Source: Stercorarius parasiticus (Eukaryota > Chordata > Aves > Charadriiformes > Stercorariidae). From it: a DNA stretch of 64,000 bases. Shown here piece by piece: positions 24,839 through 54,351 of this stretch; position 1 is the stretch's first letter, and the number at the start of each line of letters is the position of its first letter. The stretch is taken from contig VWZL01002559.1 of NCBI GenBank assembly GCA_013396915.1, forward strand, positions 1 through 64,000. The letters run 5' to 3'. Made by a program: the position numbers and the translations under genes. The notes beneath the pieces are model-generated. The model was not told where the DNA came from and ran no database searches. It saw only the letters and a program-made list of their open reading frames with translations.

Positions 24839-25015
24839 CTTTTTTCTCTAAACTCTTGGAAACTTACATAACAATCGTGCTTTAATTATGACACCATTTA
24901 TAGACATTTAAAATGCATCTTAATTTATAAATATTTTACATTTGGTCCATAGAACAGGTTGCAATTTACTAAATAATACTGTACTCTTTTAAACAGGCTC
25001 TGTATATATTTTTGA

Positions 25016-25290
25016 ATATGTTTATATTACATATATATTTTTATATAGAGATAGATTTGCTTGGTGTTCAGATATTTCCTTATTGCAAAAAGCATATATG
25101 ATCATACAATAATCTTTTTTTCAGGGCAAGTACTACAAAAAAGATACAGCTATTCACAGTTTACACACAGTAGTTCTACAACACTAGTTTGTGCTATATG
25201 ATACGTTTGTACAGCTTTTTGCTAAAGAGCAGGTCGGTCAAACATCTGTCATAAGTGTTTACAACCAACATTAAATACTGTATTTTTCTT
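25016..25290 (-). repeat. 3' UTR tandem duplication, copy A
   Basis: This segment shares an ordered series of matches with copy B at 25560-25850: CCTTATTGCAA (25078), ATTCACAGTT (25152), GTAGTTCTACA (25170), TTGTGCTAT (25189), TTTGCT (about 25219), TCTGTCA (25245), TTTACAA (25258). The offset between copies stays at about 540-560 bases throughout, showing collinear homology with small indels. The copies are diverged, so the duplication is old. Confidence 0.75.
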
Positions 25291-25559
25291 AGAACAACAT
25301 GGGACTTGATTACATTAAACAAGAAAGAGAAAGTTGGAATTTTTATCCTTAGTCTAATGAAATTCACAATTAGAATGTGTATGTATCATGTATCATGTTT
25401 GTGGAGGATGTACGGTTTTCCTCTAAATCCCAAAGACTTACAGGACTTCTGTATTTCAGCTATAGCCGTTTAGGATGTAGCTTAGATCTCGTAATATTTT
25501 ACAATTGATCTATGTGTGAAACGGTTTAGAATCTACCAAACGTACTCTGAGATTTTATG

Positions 25560-25850
25560 ACGTAGTTTGAAATACATGTGTATTTTATATATATATTATT
25601 TCTACAATAATGTGCTTGACATTCTGAGAATAATACCTTATTGCAAGAACATGTTTGTCACCTTCAGACAAAAACAACGAAAAACCCAACATTCACAGTT
25701 AACATGTTTTTCACGTAGTAGTTCTACATAAATTGTGCTATCTAACATTGTACGTTGCACAAAAATTTGCTGAAAAGCATGTTTCATTGCACAGTTCTGT
25801 CACAGTCATTTACAATCAAACATCAACTACTGCATTCTCCATAATCCTCC
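25560..25850 (-). repeat. 3' UTR tandem duplication, copy B
   Basis: Matching blocks with copy A are CCTTATTGCAA (25636), ATTCACAGTT (25691), GTAGTTCTACA (25718), TTGTGCTAT (25733), TTTGCT (about 25766), TCTGTCA (25796) and TTTACAA (25809). Both copies are in the same orientation within the inferred SLC6A1 3' UTR, with about 270 bases of unmatched sequence between. It does not look like any transposon end I know, so segmental tandem duplication is the simplest reading. Confidence 0.75.
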
Positions 25851-27008
25851 GTGTCTGTCAAATAGCTGCCAAAGGAGAGATACCGGCCAGGGCTAATCTC
25901 TGCATTTGCCACGCAGGGAAAAACTTCTGTCAGCGGCACGGCCTTTCCAGCTACGTGGCAAGTGCGGACTGAGCCCAGTGTGGATAGTTTTATATATTAT
26001 TGAAATTGCTTTCCTTCATGCCTTCATCGCCACAAATAATATGTAAATAAAACCAAAACTGTTTTCAAAGTGCTAATGATCCATATTTTATAATTTGCTT
26101 ATTAGAAGCCGTTGAAGGCCTTTAACGGATTAAAAAGAACAGTTGTGAATTAAACCCTAAATTAGAATTACAAGGATAAGCTTCAATCTTTAAGCCATTG
26201 ATTTGGTTTCTATTTTGGTGGCAATGCAAGAATAGTAGAATAATAACAGCATAACAAAAGCCTGAGCCTCAATTGCAAATACTTTGTATTTCTCTTAGTC
26301 CTGGGAATCTGCAAGAGCTCTTGGATATCACTTCGCATTTTGCTAAAAAAGTTAGAAGTCATATTTTTGCCTCTAACATCTGTGATTCATGTAGTATTGA
26401 TTCACAAAGATATGTTTGTTTTATAAGAAATAGGATATATATATTTTTAAACAAATTTACGGTCTTGTTGGAAAGTTATCCTGAAAGGCAGAGTGCAGAC
26501 AGCGCTTACAGCCATTCTATGCCGTATTGCCACTGACAGCCATTTAATTTAATTTGCACTAGGAATGTTTATAAAGGCTGTGTCTGCTGTTAACTGAAGG
26601 AAGTCTCTTCCCCCTCAAATGGCCTCAACTGGAGCAAATTTTAAGGGCAGACTTTTTCACTGGAAATCACTTGTTTACAAAATACTTCATTCTTTTTGTA
26701 CAAAACAATTCCAAACTTAATTTTACTCCTGCAAAGTCAGAAATAACAGTCTTGGGATTCAGCAGTAAGAAATATTGATAAACTACTAAAAATCAGCAGC
26801 ACAAAACTTCAAATAGTCGTGCTAAAAGGTAGATTAAAAAGGTCTTGGCACATCAATTTACAAATTCCAAGATATGCAACTATTATTGTGAAAGGATAAA
26901 AACATTAACAGTCTGTGGATTGCCAGAGAACACAAAACACTGTCAACATCTGAGCTCGCGCGACAGTTGGATCATACCCATGGCGATTCCCTTAGAGTGG
27001 AGATGACC

Positions 27009-27048
27009 TTTTTTCTTTTTTTCTTTTTTTTTTCTTTTTTTTTTTTTT
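27009..27048. repeat. T/C homopolymeric tract (A-rich in the SLC6A1 mRNA)
   Basis: A 40-base tract of T interrupted by single C. In the sense of SLC6A1 it is an A-rich run starting 107 nt after the stop codon, so oligo-dT could prime internally there. Confidence 0.9.
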
Positions 27049-27154
27049 GCCACTAGAGGTAGGTAATTATATTCTCAGACATAAATTTGTGGTCATATTC
27101 AACCATATTTTTTGTTTTTCTGGAGTGGTATTGGTACTTTTACAACACAGAAGT

Positions 27155-44917
<17,763 letters not shown>

Positions 44918-45190
44918 GTCTCTGGGCTTGGCGGGAGAGGCTCTGGCAGCAGCCGGACGCGAGATTTCAGCACCAGTCCACGTGGACAGCAGTTTTGCGG
45001 CTGGCGGGGGCAGAGCGGGGCTGCGGCGGGGCCGGCGAGGCCGCCAGCGCCGAGGGGCGGCCACCCGCTCCCCTACCCCTGCACGCTTCCCGACCCACCT
45101 GCGGAACACAACAACACAACACTCAGACGTTCTCCAGCGGCACTCAAAACCGCACAGTAACCGGAGACCTCGCTGCTGAAAGAGCTTTGT
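44918..45190 (-). promoter_or_regulatory. SLC6A1: SLC6A1 5' leader and CpG-rich promoter-proximal region
   Basis: The 270 bases before the start codon are strongly GC- and CpG-rich, and the sequence beyond about 45200 becomes AT-rich. The minus strand has no ATG between the junction at 45098 and the initiator, so no upstream reading frame precedes it there. Two possible acceptors occur: TTGTGTTCCGCAG|GTGGG (exon start 45098) and CTGCCCCCGCCAG|CCGC (exon start 45000). The first could equally be a donor (CAG|GTGGGT). Mammalian SLC6A1 has non-coding 5' exons upstream, so either a local start or splicing from further upstream is possible. Confidence 0.55.
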
Positions 45191-45400
45191 GACACGGGGT
45201 GTCTGGTTGAAGAACGAAGCTCTTCCTTTTGGATTTTTTTCTTAGTGACTCAGTAGGAAGCAGGGCAGAACTAATACGGTCCCCCCAAAACAATCTCCAA
45301 GCCACAGTTACTCATTTTTTCCCCCTATAGATCTCTTATAAGTCTACAGAAACAAAATAATTCTAAAATGCAGCACTGCATTGTACATTGCCTACAGCCC

Positions 45401-45408
<8 letters not shown>

Positions 45409-45434
<26 letters not shown>
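45409..45434. repeat. (TA)13 microsatellite
   Basis: Thirteen uninterrupted TA units, preceded by a T run, about 490 bases upstream of the SLC6A1 start codon. Such tracts vary in length between individuals. Confidence 0.95.
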
Positions 45435-45440
<6 letters not shown>

Positions 45441-48400
45441 GAGTCAGTAGTGAGATTTCTATTTAACAGCCCAGTAAATAACATATATAACAGCCCAGAA
45501 TTTGGTCAATGAAACTATTCCATTTAATCATTCTGCATTTAAAAAACTAAAGGGGAATTCCCATGATTGTAAAGTTCCTTTATTTACAAGAAGTTGTGGC
45601 TGTCAAGAAATAGCACTTGCCACTTTTAATAGTGAATTTAACAAGTACCTGCAAACTTCCACAGCTCCACTTCAGCTTGAAAAAACACAGTGAGCTAGTG
45701 TCTACTGTATGTCCACTGTATGCCCATTAATGATTTATTTACTGTTTAGTTCCTCTTACTAACTTCTTTTACCATATGCCTGTCACCACACCTCAAATCA
45801 GAGACTGTGCCAAATGAAACACTTGCCACAGTGTGAAGCTACCTCATATGGCAATGTTGGCAACATTAGCAACGAGGTCATGCAAAGATCAACAATCATT
45901 TACAGATTTGTGTAAAGGAAGATTATTAGCCATTCACTTCTAATTGTAAATTATGTTAAAAGAAACATAAAAACCATGTAAAGACACTGCTATAAGCAGT
46001 GCTTTTCTTCAGCTTCTCATTTCAGATCACTGCATGATTATAATGCTTATTATAAGGCCTCATCCAACAATTAAAAATTTTTTTTTTTTTTTTTTCAGTC
46101 TGGAAGCTGAAGTTTTCATTTGGAAGCTGAAGAAGAATCAACTGTAGGTATGGTGGGGTGTGGAGAGAAACATGGATCACGACTGTACCCTTCCTCTCTT
46201 TTCAACTTCAAAATAGGACTCGAAGAGGGAAACTCCATCTATGTACTTTCATGCCCTCACAAGTCCTTCTGTGTATCTCCCCTTCATAAAACTGGACTTA
46301 GTTTACCATATTTCAGCGCAAGCCTGTCCAGTTTTGTGTATCAATAAATGTCATTTCTGGCTGTAGCCAGAAGCTTGAGCAGTTCAGGTACTGCATTTCC
46401 TTATGCAAGAGGAAATTCAGACCGTTGTGTCAGCAAAATGGGGCTCCTGTTCTGAGGCTGGATTGAGATCACGTTGAAAGTTTGACCTCCACCCTTGCAG
46501 GCTGGGAAGTCTGTGGTGCAGAGCGCTCCAAGAGTGCATCAACAAATGTGCAGTTCGCCAGCACCACCTACTGATGGAGATCCAGAACTGAAAGTGTGTC
46601 TTTTAGCCAGCGCAGGCTGTACTAAGCTAAGGATCACCAGGGCGTTCTAGCACTTTTACAACAGGTCCTGTGCTAGATTAGATTTTATTTGTGGTGGTTG
46701 TTGCAATTTACATTTGCGTTGTGCTTTATCATCAGCAGGAGCTTCCAAGTAGGAGAGGCTTTTTTCCATGACATGAAAAATAGTTTTCCCCAAGCCTACA
46801 AAATAATAAATTACAACAATAGAAGTACCTTCTCACCTCCAATCCACACTCTTTATATACAGTAGCACTTCAAAACCTATGATGTACATACAACATCCCA
46901 GAAGAACTGGCAATACAGTAGTAAAGATACTTGGTACGTGCTCTCTAATCTGATTAGGCTATATCCCACACCACTGGTATTTAAATTTAAAATTGGTCTG
47001 ACATGGAATAGGAGAGAAAGACACTTATGTAAGTTCTGTGGGTTGGCTTGGTCAAAATGAAATACAAATTGCAGTTGTCAGCCAGCAGAGCAGGTACGAC
47101 ACTCACTATGCAATGTTATGCTTTGTAAGAAGAAGATGGAGAGATCTTTTAAATAAGTCAGTCTTTGCTCCCCCGGTTCTTTCATGCCAACACTGAGTGT
47201 GCTAGGAAGGGCACAGCAGCTTCCCACCACATTCCTCAGTGCACAATAGAGCTTCCTTGACTTCAGTTACTAGGGTTGCTCAGCCAAGAGAAGAAAGCTC
47301 TCTAAAGCAGGGGTTTGGATACCATCTGGTTGTCCCGCATCACCACCACATTAGAGAAGAATGACCTAAGAGAGCCAAGCACACATAGCAGCCAAGGTAA
47401 TAAGCACAACCAGGGAAACTGGAACAAAGAGAATGCCACTTAATTAATAAAAGCATTGTTCTCTCTCCTGGTCTGCATAAAAGTGGGTTTGAAGAGTTTT
47501 GTACTGGCTGCATGAAATAAAAGTGAACAGCAATATTACTATCATCTTTCACAAGTGATATCAAAAGGCAATAAAGAACACTTCAGAAGCGCACACAGTC
47601 AGCAGGAAACCCCAGTTCCTTTAAATGATGAACCTCTGCTACGTTCAGAGTTCATTACTCCCTCCTCTCCAATCCATTGTGTTCCTCCCTCCCCAGAGTG
47701 CAGCAGCTCCAAGGGCTCCACACAAGGCAAGACTATGGCAGCTCCATTCAAGAAATGCTGGTATATAAAATGCCATATTGGCTTCATAAAACTTCGAAGG
47801 TATTACTCCTCTAACCTGAGTGGGACTCCAATTGACCCCATTGTGGCCATGGGTTATTTGTGCTTACAATTCTATTTGTATTGGGTGATCAAGTCAAGAG
47901 AAAGCCGTGCATATGCTAAGTTTCATAGGAAAATATATATCCCATGTCAGCAGCATCCTGGAGTGCATGAAATAGGATTGAAATATAGAAAGTGTAAAAA
48001 GAAGACTGCTGAGCTCATTGGACTTCCATTCTGAGAGCTTTGTTTTATTATTGTTTTATAGGAGGGATATTGTTTGGAAGCAGTAAGCAAAATACTGTGC
48101 ACGTAGATAGTGCACGCATGATGTTCTACCACACATACATGGCAGAAACCCATATGCCTCAAAGAATGCTGCTACTAACTTCTCAAACTGGTACTTCAGA
48201 TCTCTTGTGAAAAATCTGGCCCAGTTACGTGGACTTCCACAAAGTGTCCATTTGGATTCAATACTTTGTGCAACGCTCACTGGCCCAACCAGCAACCGTG
48301 ACACCTTTGGTTTCTTAATGGGAGGAGAATTTACTTTTACGTACAATTATTAAATCGCATACTGAAACAGATCATATAAAGAAAAAAAAAAAACAAACCA

Positions 48401-51400
48401 TAAACAAAGAAAGAGAACATCTCACCAGGTGACAAAACGGACTAATTTCTTTTCTTTTGGTTCACCTCTTCTGAACTTCCTCATAGTCTCTGCTGTTCAG
48501 GAAAAGCCATCACAAATTTCAGAAGTGTTTCATAGTGCTCATCCCCCTATTTCTTTTCTTAAGACGGGTATGTGGAATCCGGCGTCACTGTGACAAAATC
48601 AGTCCTTAGTTGCATCTGCACCAACATCTGATTCCCCAGCTGAGTGCTCCAGAGAGCTCTGGCAAACCACGATGAGCAAACAGAAACTGAAGCCAAGTTG
48701 ATCTTTTTCAGATTTGAAATAGCAGCAGCAGCAAGAATGATCAGAAGCAAGACATATGGGCAGGAAAAGCACCGCTATTCCAGAAGATGAACTATAGGCA
48801 ATTCTATTTTCACCACAAAAAGGTGCAAAATCAAAATACCACTGCCCATATTTTCACTTCATTTCTACCTAAATGAATTACAAAGGGTTTTGGTTTTGTG
48901 CAAGTACCTATTTGTGGAAAAGCTTGGTAGCAACAGGGCCTTGTCTGAAAAACACTGTTAGATTTTAGATTAATTTAATGGCATAAGCCTTTCTGTAATT
49001 GTTTTCTTGCATTTAGTTTGCATAAACTAAATAGTGGCTCTTAATATTTTTACTGCCTAATAAAAACATCACATGATTTCACCCAAATTCCCATGTTTAG
49101 TCAGTGAAGCACATTAGGTGTTCCAAAGATAATTTAGCAACAAATGAAGGACCTTAAGTGGATCTTAATACTTCTGAAGTTGGCGAAAACCAGAGTTGTA
49201 TGCAGTATCTAAATTAGATTGGTCACTTGTCCATAGCAGCTTGTTATTTTCAAGTTAAAAGCTTCCTTTTTCCCTATACAAGTTCTATATTTTAACTTTA
49301 ACATAATCTTCCCTCTGATTAAAAAAAAATAAAAATAAAAAATCAGATCTACAGGAGTAAGAGTGTCACGGATCTAAGCATCTGTCTGATTAAATTTGAA
49401 CAGCCAGCTACATCTCTTTCACTATTGACAACAGCAGCAATTGCAGAAGGAAATCTAAATTACGCATCCTCTGAGCATCTGGTTTTATGAGCCATACATA
49501 CGACATTCTATGCATCTCTCTACTCTTTCTTTTTAACTATTTATACACCATATGTTTACCTTGCTGAGGTGTTTCGGAAATCTGTGCGTGCTTAAATAGG
49601 AAATGGTAATCCACAAAAGCTGCCACATGTGCAGGTGGTGTAAACTGATGTGTCATTGTCAGCTGAGAGAAGGTGAGCTGCGTGCTGGAAAAGCTTTAGA
49701 AGGTATAGAAAAGTGTAAAAGATGCATTAAAAACCAACATGCACTACAAAGGTCTTTCTTTATGAACAGTACTGGGTTCTAGTTGGGGGAAAAAAGTATG
49801 AACACTCGGTTGAACAGAGAATTATGAAACAAGCTTCAGTGAGGTGTAATTCTGGTGTATTTCAGAGGCATACAACCATGTCCTGTACACCAATGGTCCT
49901 CCTCCACCCCCACAGGCACCTCTGCTTTGAAAAAGTTACCCAAAAAATGCTGCTTGGACAGGAGATTTTTTAATTACAGTAACACATCTAAAAATAGATA
50001 TTGTCACGTCACTTATTCGATGTAACTAGTAAATCTAGTAACAAGGGGCAGGGCCGGCCAATACCTTAAGTACCACTAGAATATCAATCTCTCCCACCTC
50101 AGACTAGAACACGTGTCTGGAAGGCATCAGCCTGGGGGGAAGGGGAAATGGGATGGAAGTGGTAGGAGCTTCATTCCCTTGCCCATTGTAAGCATTTACA
50201 GATAGATTTCGCCTATACTGAAGAAACACACTGACACCTAGCCCTTCAGGCTCTAAGACATGACATGAAAACTCAACTGCTTGCTTCCAGTTCTAGCTAC
50301 CCTTAAAGGAACAAATTCTCTCTCTAGCTACCCAGTAGAGCCTGCATGTGAAGGAAAGAAATAGAATAGATTCCTAAAAATATTCTGTCTTAACCTCTCC
50401 TTAAGGTGTGCCAGCATTTCTATAGCACTTATCTGTCTCTCATGGGATGCACAAGTTGCCACAAGAAGCCAAAGCGGTGATAAAGATAGCATCTCTAACT
50501 ATGGCTTGAAGACACTTACACCACTATCAAGAAGGAAAACCAGCAACTTTTCCGTTTTCCAGTCTTCACGTGCAAGAATAACTCAGTACTTCAGAAACAA
50601 AGATGAAAAACAGAAGCCAAACATTGCCAGAACTGCTCAACATTTCTGTGGTAGATTCCTTCTGAGATACCTGTGTAATTTTGAGCCCAAACCACAATCA
50701 TTTACTCCTTAAGTCCAGCTTCAGTTCAGTAACGAGACTTAGTTCATTTCCTGTAGTGCACAGAGCTCCCCTAGGGTGAAACTCACTCTTGGTGTAAAAG
50801 ATATGAAGGTCTAACCTGCAGAAAGAGCTTGCCTCTTATAAAGTATTGCATTCAGGACATACTATGGTGAGACCTTTCAATGTAAGTATTTATCACTTAA
50901 CCCTCCATAAAAATGTTTCATATTTCTTCTTAAAGAACTTACTAGCAAAGATATACCTTTATAATTATAAGGGATTGTGTAATTATCCAGAAAAATACAC
51001 AATAAAATACAAAAAAGAGAAACAAGCAAGAAACGCAAGATGCAAAATCATGAAAAGTGCTGGCCATATAACCTGTAGTAAGGTTATTTTTGAAAGGCAA
51101 TGAGTAAAGATAAAACAAAACACATTTGCACCACAAGTGCAAAATTATCCTGACAACCTTGGGAGTCTGCTTGAAGCTTGCTTCAAAAATTGCAATATTT
51201 TCTTGTAAGTCTATAATGATTTTCCCATCTGGACCATGTAACATTTTTATTTAAAACAGACAATTGATCACGGAGGGAGATGCAAGGAGAGAGAAACTTC
51301 TTCCACTCATCATGGAATTATATCAAAACTGAGTAACTGATCATAAGTCTCTTACAAGACTTTTATACTGACTAATGTTACTTCCCAATCAATCCTGGTG

Positions 51401-52186
51401 ATTTTAACAAGGCTGTGGGTAGTTATTCATTATTTGAGTATGTTATTGCTCACCCCATATTAGCACAATCTGCCCCTACTACTCTGTATTTACACATCAA
51501 AAATTTCTGGGCCAAACTCTGAACAGGTTTCTAGCCACTTACAACAGAACAAAATGGCCCTTGCGATGTGGGGGACCTACTTGTTTAGACACTTTGGTGA
51601 TTCCTACCTTACTGAATATAGTGTTTTCTTTGTTGTTTCCATCGCTGCATTTCTTTGCAATAAAGCATTTGTCACAGTTTCTATTATTAGCTTCTAGACT
51701 GACTACTGCAACAAAGCCTAATAATTACCACTGCAACCACCCCCCCACTTCTAGCTTCACCATGGTTAGCTATTCAGTAGGATTTGCTCTAGAAAACCTG
51801 TCCAGCTAAGGACAGCATTCCCATACTTATTTGGACTCTTGTCTATGGATTTGTGCTCCCATCCATCTAAAGTTTTATACAGCAGGGTAATAATCTAAGT
51901 TACTGATGTATAAAAATGGTTTTGCCCATTGTCACTCACATTAGTCGGATATCACTATTTAGCCCTAATTGGTATTAATAAGCCATCTGTGTTGTGCAAA
52001 TCTGAAGGCCCTTCCCCAGAGCCCACACTGGTTTTCAGCGGAGAAAATGCAACTGCCAGGGAACATGGAGAGGTTCAAAAAAGGTCACAACTGGAGACAG
52101 TCAGCATCCTGGTTGATGTTAAGACAGGTTCCCGTATCCCCTTGCTGACACCCAGTAAACAACCCAACATACCTCTTTATCAGGGA
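45435..52186. other. SLC6A1 upstream sequence, no gene supported
   Basis: About 6.7 kb with only short unconvincing frames; the longest is 47555-48034 (+, 159 codons), whose translation I cannot relate to any family. Homopolymer runs lie at 46079-46095 (T), 48381-48392 (A) and 49321-49341 (A-rich). Non-coding 5' exons of SLC6A1 could lie here but cannot be picked out from sequence alone. No SLC6A11 exon is visible. Confidence 0.5.
46557..46577. promoter_or_regulatory. Candidate CTCF-type binding site
   Basis: The string CAGCACCACCTACTGATGG (46559-46577) resembles the reverse-complement CTCF core (GCGCCMYCTRSTGG pattern), with the CACCTACTG part agreeing well and the final GG shifted. It lies in a small GC-richer patch 1.6 kb upstream of the SLC6A1 start codon. 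Match judged by eye only. Confidence 0.3.
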
Positions 52187-52445
52187 GTGTAGCGATAGGA
52201 CAAGGGGTAATTATTTTAAACTGAAAGAGGGGAGATTTAGATTAGATATTAGGAAGAAATTCTTTGCTGTGAGGGTGATGAGCCCCTGGCCCAGGTTGCC
52301 CAGAGAAGCTGTGGCTGCCCCATCCCTGGAGGTGTTCAAGGCCAGGCTGGACGAGGCTTGGAGCAACCTGGTCTGATGGGAGGTGTCCCTGCACTAGATG
52401 ACGTTTAAGGTCTCTTCTAACCTGAACCATTCTATGATTCTATAC
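52187..52445 (+). mobile_element. CR1 LINE 3'-end, 5'-truncated
   Basis: Close to the avian CR1 3' consensus throughout: GATAGGACAAGGGGTAAT, GGAGATTTAGATTAGATATT, CCAGGTTGCCCAGAGAAGCT, CATCCCTGGAGGTGTTCAAG, then TCTTCTAACCTGAACCATTC and the terminal ATTCTATGATTCTAT repeats. Divergence is low compared with the copy at 8170-8378, so it is a younger insertion. It is truncated to the last 260 bases and keeps no coding capacity. Its orientation is antisense to SLC6A1. Confidence 0.95.
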
Positions 52446-52914
52446 CAGGTGCCTCTTGGCCACAAAAGCAAGCCAAGGGCAATTTTAGTGGAACAGTGTA
52501 TTTACTGTCCTGCTCTGAACTGCAGAGATCAAATACAGTTCTGACTGACAGGTACTGCCAACCATGCGATTTGCTCATCTTACGTAGCCCTTTCTCCCAT
52601 CCACCCCTCTGCCCTTTGCCTGGGAGGAGATGAGGGTAATGAAGGAGGGTGATGAAGAGATGAGCCTGCCCATCTATACCTTTTCCCTGCTGCCCCATGG
52701 TTTGCACCCTTACCTGAGATTTGCAGTACAATTGCCCCGATAGTTTCTGCCTTGTCCAGAGCAGTTCCACTGAGATGCTGCAGGCAGGAGTTGGGCAGCT
52801 CTGACCCCTGCTGAAAGGCATTGAACTTCTGCTGGCTCAGGGGGTTGCACAAAGACTAGGTCTTGGAGACACACCAATGCAGGAAGCCAGGATGGAAAAA
52901 GGGAGCAGCAAGTA

Positions 52915-53012
52915 CAATAGAAAGGCAAAGTAATTTGCCCAAGCAGTAGGCTGGGGCAGAAATTAGAGCAGAGTTTCTTTGAGTCCCAGTGCAATCCCTG
53001 GACCACCAATAA
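52915..53012 (-). repeat. Amniote MIR/CORE-type SINE fragment
   Basis: The segment GGCAAAGTAATTTGCCCAAG, then GGGGCAGAAATTAGAGCAGA, then TTTGAGTCCCAGTGCAATCC and CTGGACCACC follows in order the reverse-strand text common to amniote MIR-like SINEs (tGACTTGCCCAAGGTCAC... GGCAGAGCCAGGATTAGAAC... CTGACTCCCAGTCC... CACTGGACCAC). Family naming needs a repeat library. Confidence 0.5.
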
Positions 53013-53144
53013 TAATATTGTTACACTTATCTAATAGCCTCTTTTTATTTCTAGAACATACGAATGATTAGGTATGAAAGACTGTTTGCTGTATGAAGGC
53101 ACATAAAGGCTCCATCAAAGATCACAGCCACCGCCTATGCCAAA

Positions 53145-53203
53145 AAAACCCCCAAAACCACAAAACAAAAAAAAAAAAACAACAAACACCCCCCCCGCCC
53201 CCC
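53145..53203. repeat. A-rich then C-rich low-complexity tract
   Basis: CAAAAC-type repeats and a run of A are followed by runs of C broken by single A and G. It has no coding or structural signature. Confidence 0.9.
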
Positions 53204-54302
53204 ACCTGAGTATAAGTAACTGGAGGTAGTGTTTGCTATTTAATTTTTACCAATGTGGAATGGGTAAGTCACATGTTATTTCTCTTCCCAAGGAAGAGGA
53301 TACTCTGATATGCTACAGCCACATTTGCTGTCAAGTAGCCGTGTATATGTAGTCTGGAGATGGAGGAGGTGGTCCTGCAGTGTTGTTCGAAGGGTGTCAT
53401 TGTCCGAGTTGGACTGGAGCATGGTGGCATCCCTCTTAGTGAGACTAGAGAGCACCCTGAACTGCTCCTTTGAAGAGGACTAGGGGTCTTCAGTCTCACA
53501 GGCTGGTGGAGCCAGGAGGAAGATGTAACAGTATGAAACTGGTCTACCAGCCCCTTAGCTCAAGTCCAATCTGCCATGGCCAATCCTGGGGCAGCAATCA
53601 CATTGGGGTTACTTACAGTAACCAGGACCAGACTAACCTGCCCCAGGACAAGCCTGTGAGAACTGGAGCACTGCCTAACTGAGGACAGGGCAGCTCCTGA
53701 TGAAAGACCTACATATTTCCTTTGGTGAAAATATGACATAAAACACTCTGCCTTCCTTCAGTATGTGCTGATTGAATCTCCTGGGATTTGGGTTTGTTTG
53801 AGGTCTGTAAGCATCTTCCATCTGTCACTGTGTGCTTTTTTTTTTTTTTTTAAGTGTTACTGTTTTGGGCAAGAGTGGTTAAAAAGATGTTGCTCCACAT
53901 GTCACAATACATCAGAAAGAACATCATTCCAGTCTAAAGTTTCTTATATTTAATATGGGCACTGAATATTGATGATCAACCTGTGATTGACTCCTGTTTT
54001 ATATCGACACTCGCAATGTTGCACAGCTCCAAGAAGCCCTCTGTTGAAGGGGGAGCTGCAGCAGAACCTATTGCATCCCAAGCTTTTGAAGCCAAAATCT
54101 ACAGAGTCTGATCCAAACACCCAAAATTTCACTAAGTACAGAGTGTTCCTCAACCTGTAATTTTCCATGTAATTCCCAGTACCCAATCAGGCCAAATTTA
54201 GACCAGATACTGTCTTAAAATGGATTATTCAATCTGAAAAAACTGTTATTAACTCTTAGCAGTTGAAAAGGCATATCTTCACCAGTGGGGGGGGTGGGGG
54301 TG
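53204..54302. other. Upstream intergenic sequence
   Basis: No gene supported; a T run lies at 53837-53853. The last bases before the assembly gap are a G-rich run (54286-54302), a common cause of sequencing drop-out. Confidence 0.55.
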
Positions 54303-54351
54303 NNNNNNNNNNNNNNNNNNNNNNNNNNNNNNNNNNNNNNNNNNNNNNNNN
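54303..54351. other. Assembly gap (49 N)
   Basis: Forty-nine unknown bases directly follow a G-rich run. The true length of missing sequence may differ from 49. Confidence 0.99.

Larger units (their letters stand above)
24815..27154 (-). other. SLC6A1: SLC6A1 3' UTR (inferred extent)
   Basis: Begins directly after the TAA stop and is taken to end just past the only AATAAA on the minus strand in this 2.3-kb stretch. The sequence is AT-rich with few repeats, as long brain-gene 3' UTRs tend to be, and the length is near that of the mammalian SLC6A1 3' UTR as I recall it. It contains an A-rich tract 107-146 nt after the stop and two copies of an old tandem duplication (25016-25290, 25560-25850). 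Shorter isoforms using ATTAAA variants (for example near 26543-26552) are possible. Confidence 0.5.

Noticed and set aside
44918..45109. In-frame N-terminal extension of SLC6A1 upstream of MATNG
   Set aside because: The extension has no ATG, only a GTG at its start, and is Arg/Pro/Ala-rich as expected from a GC-rich 5' UTR. The family starts at MATNG and the Kozak context there is good.
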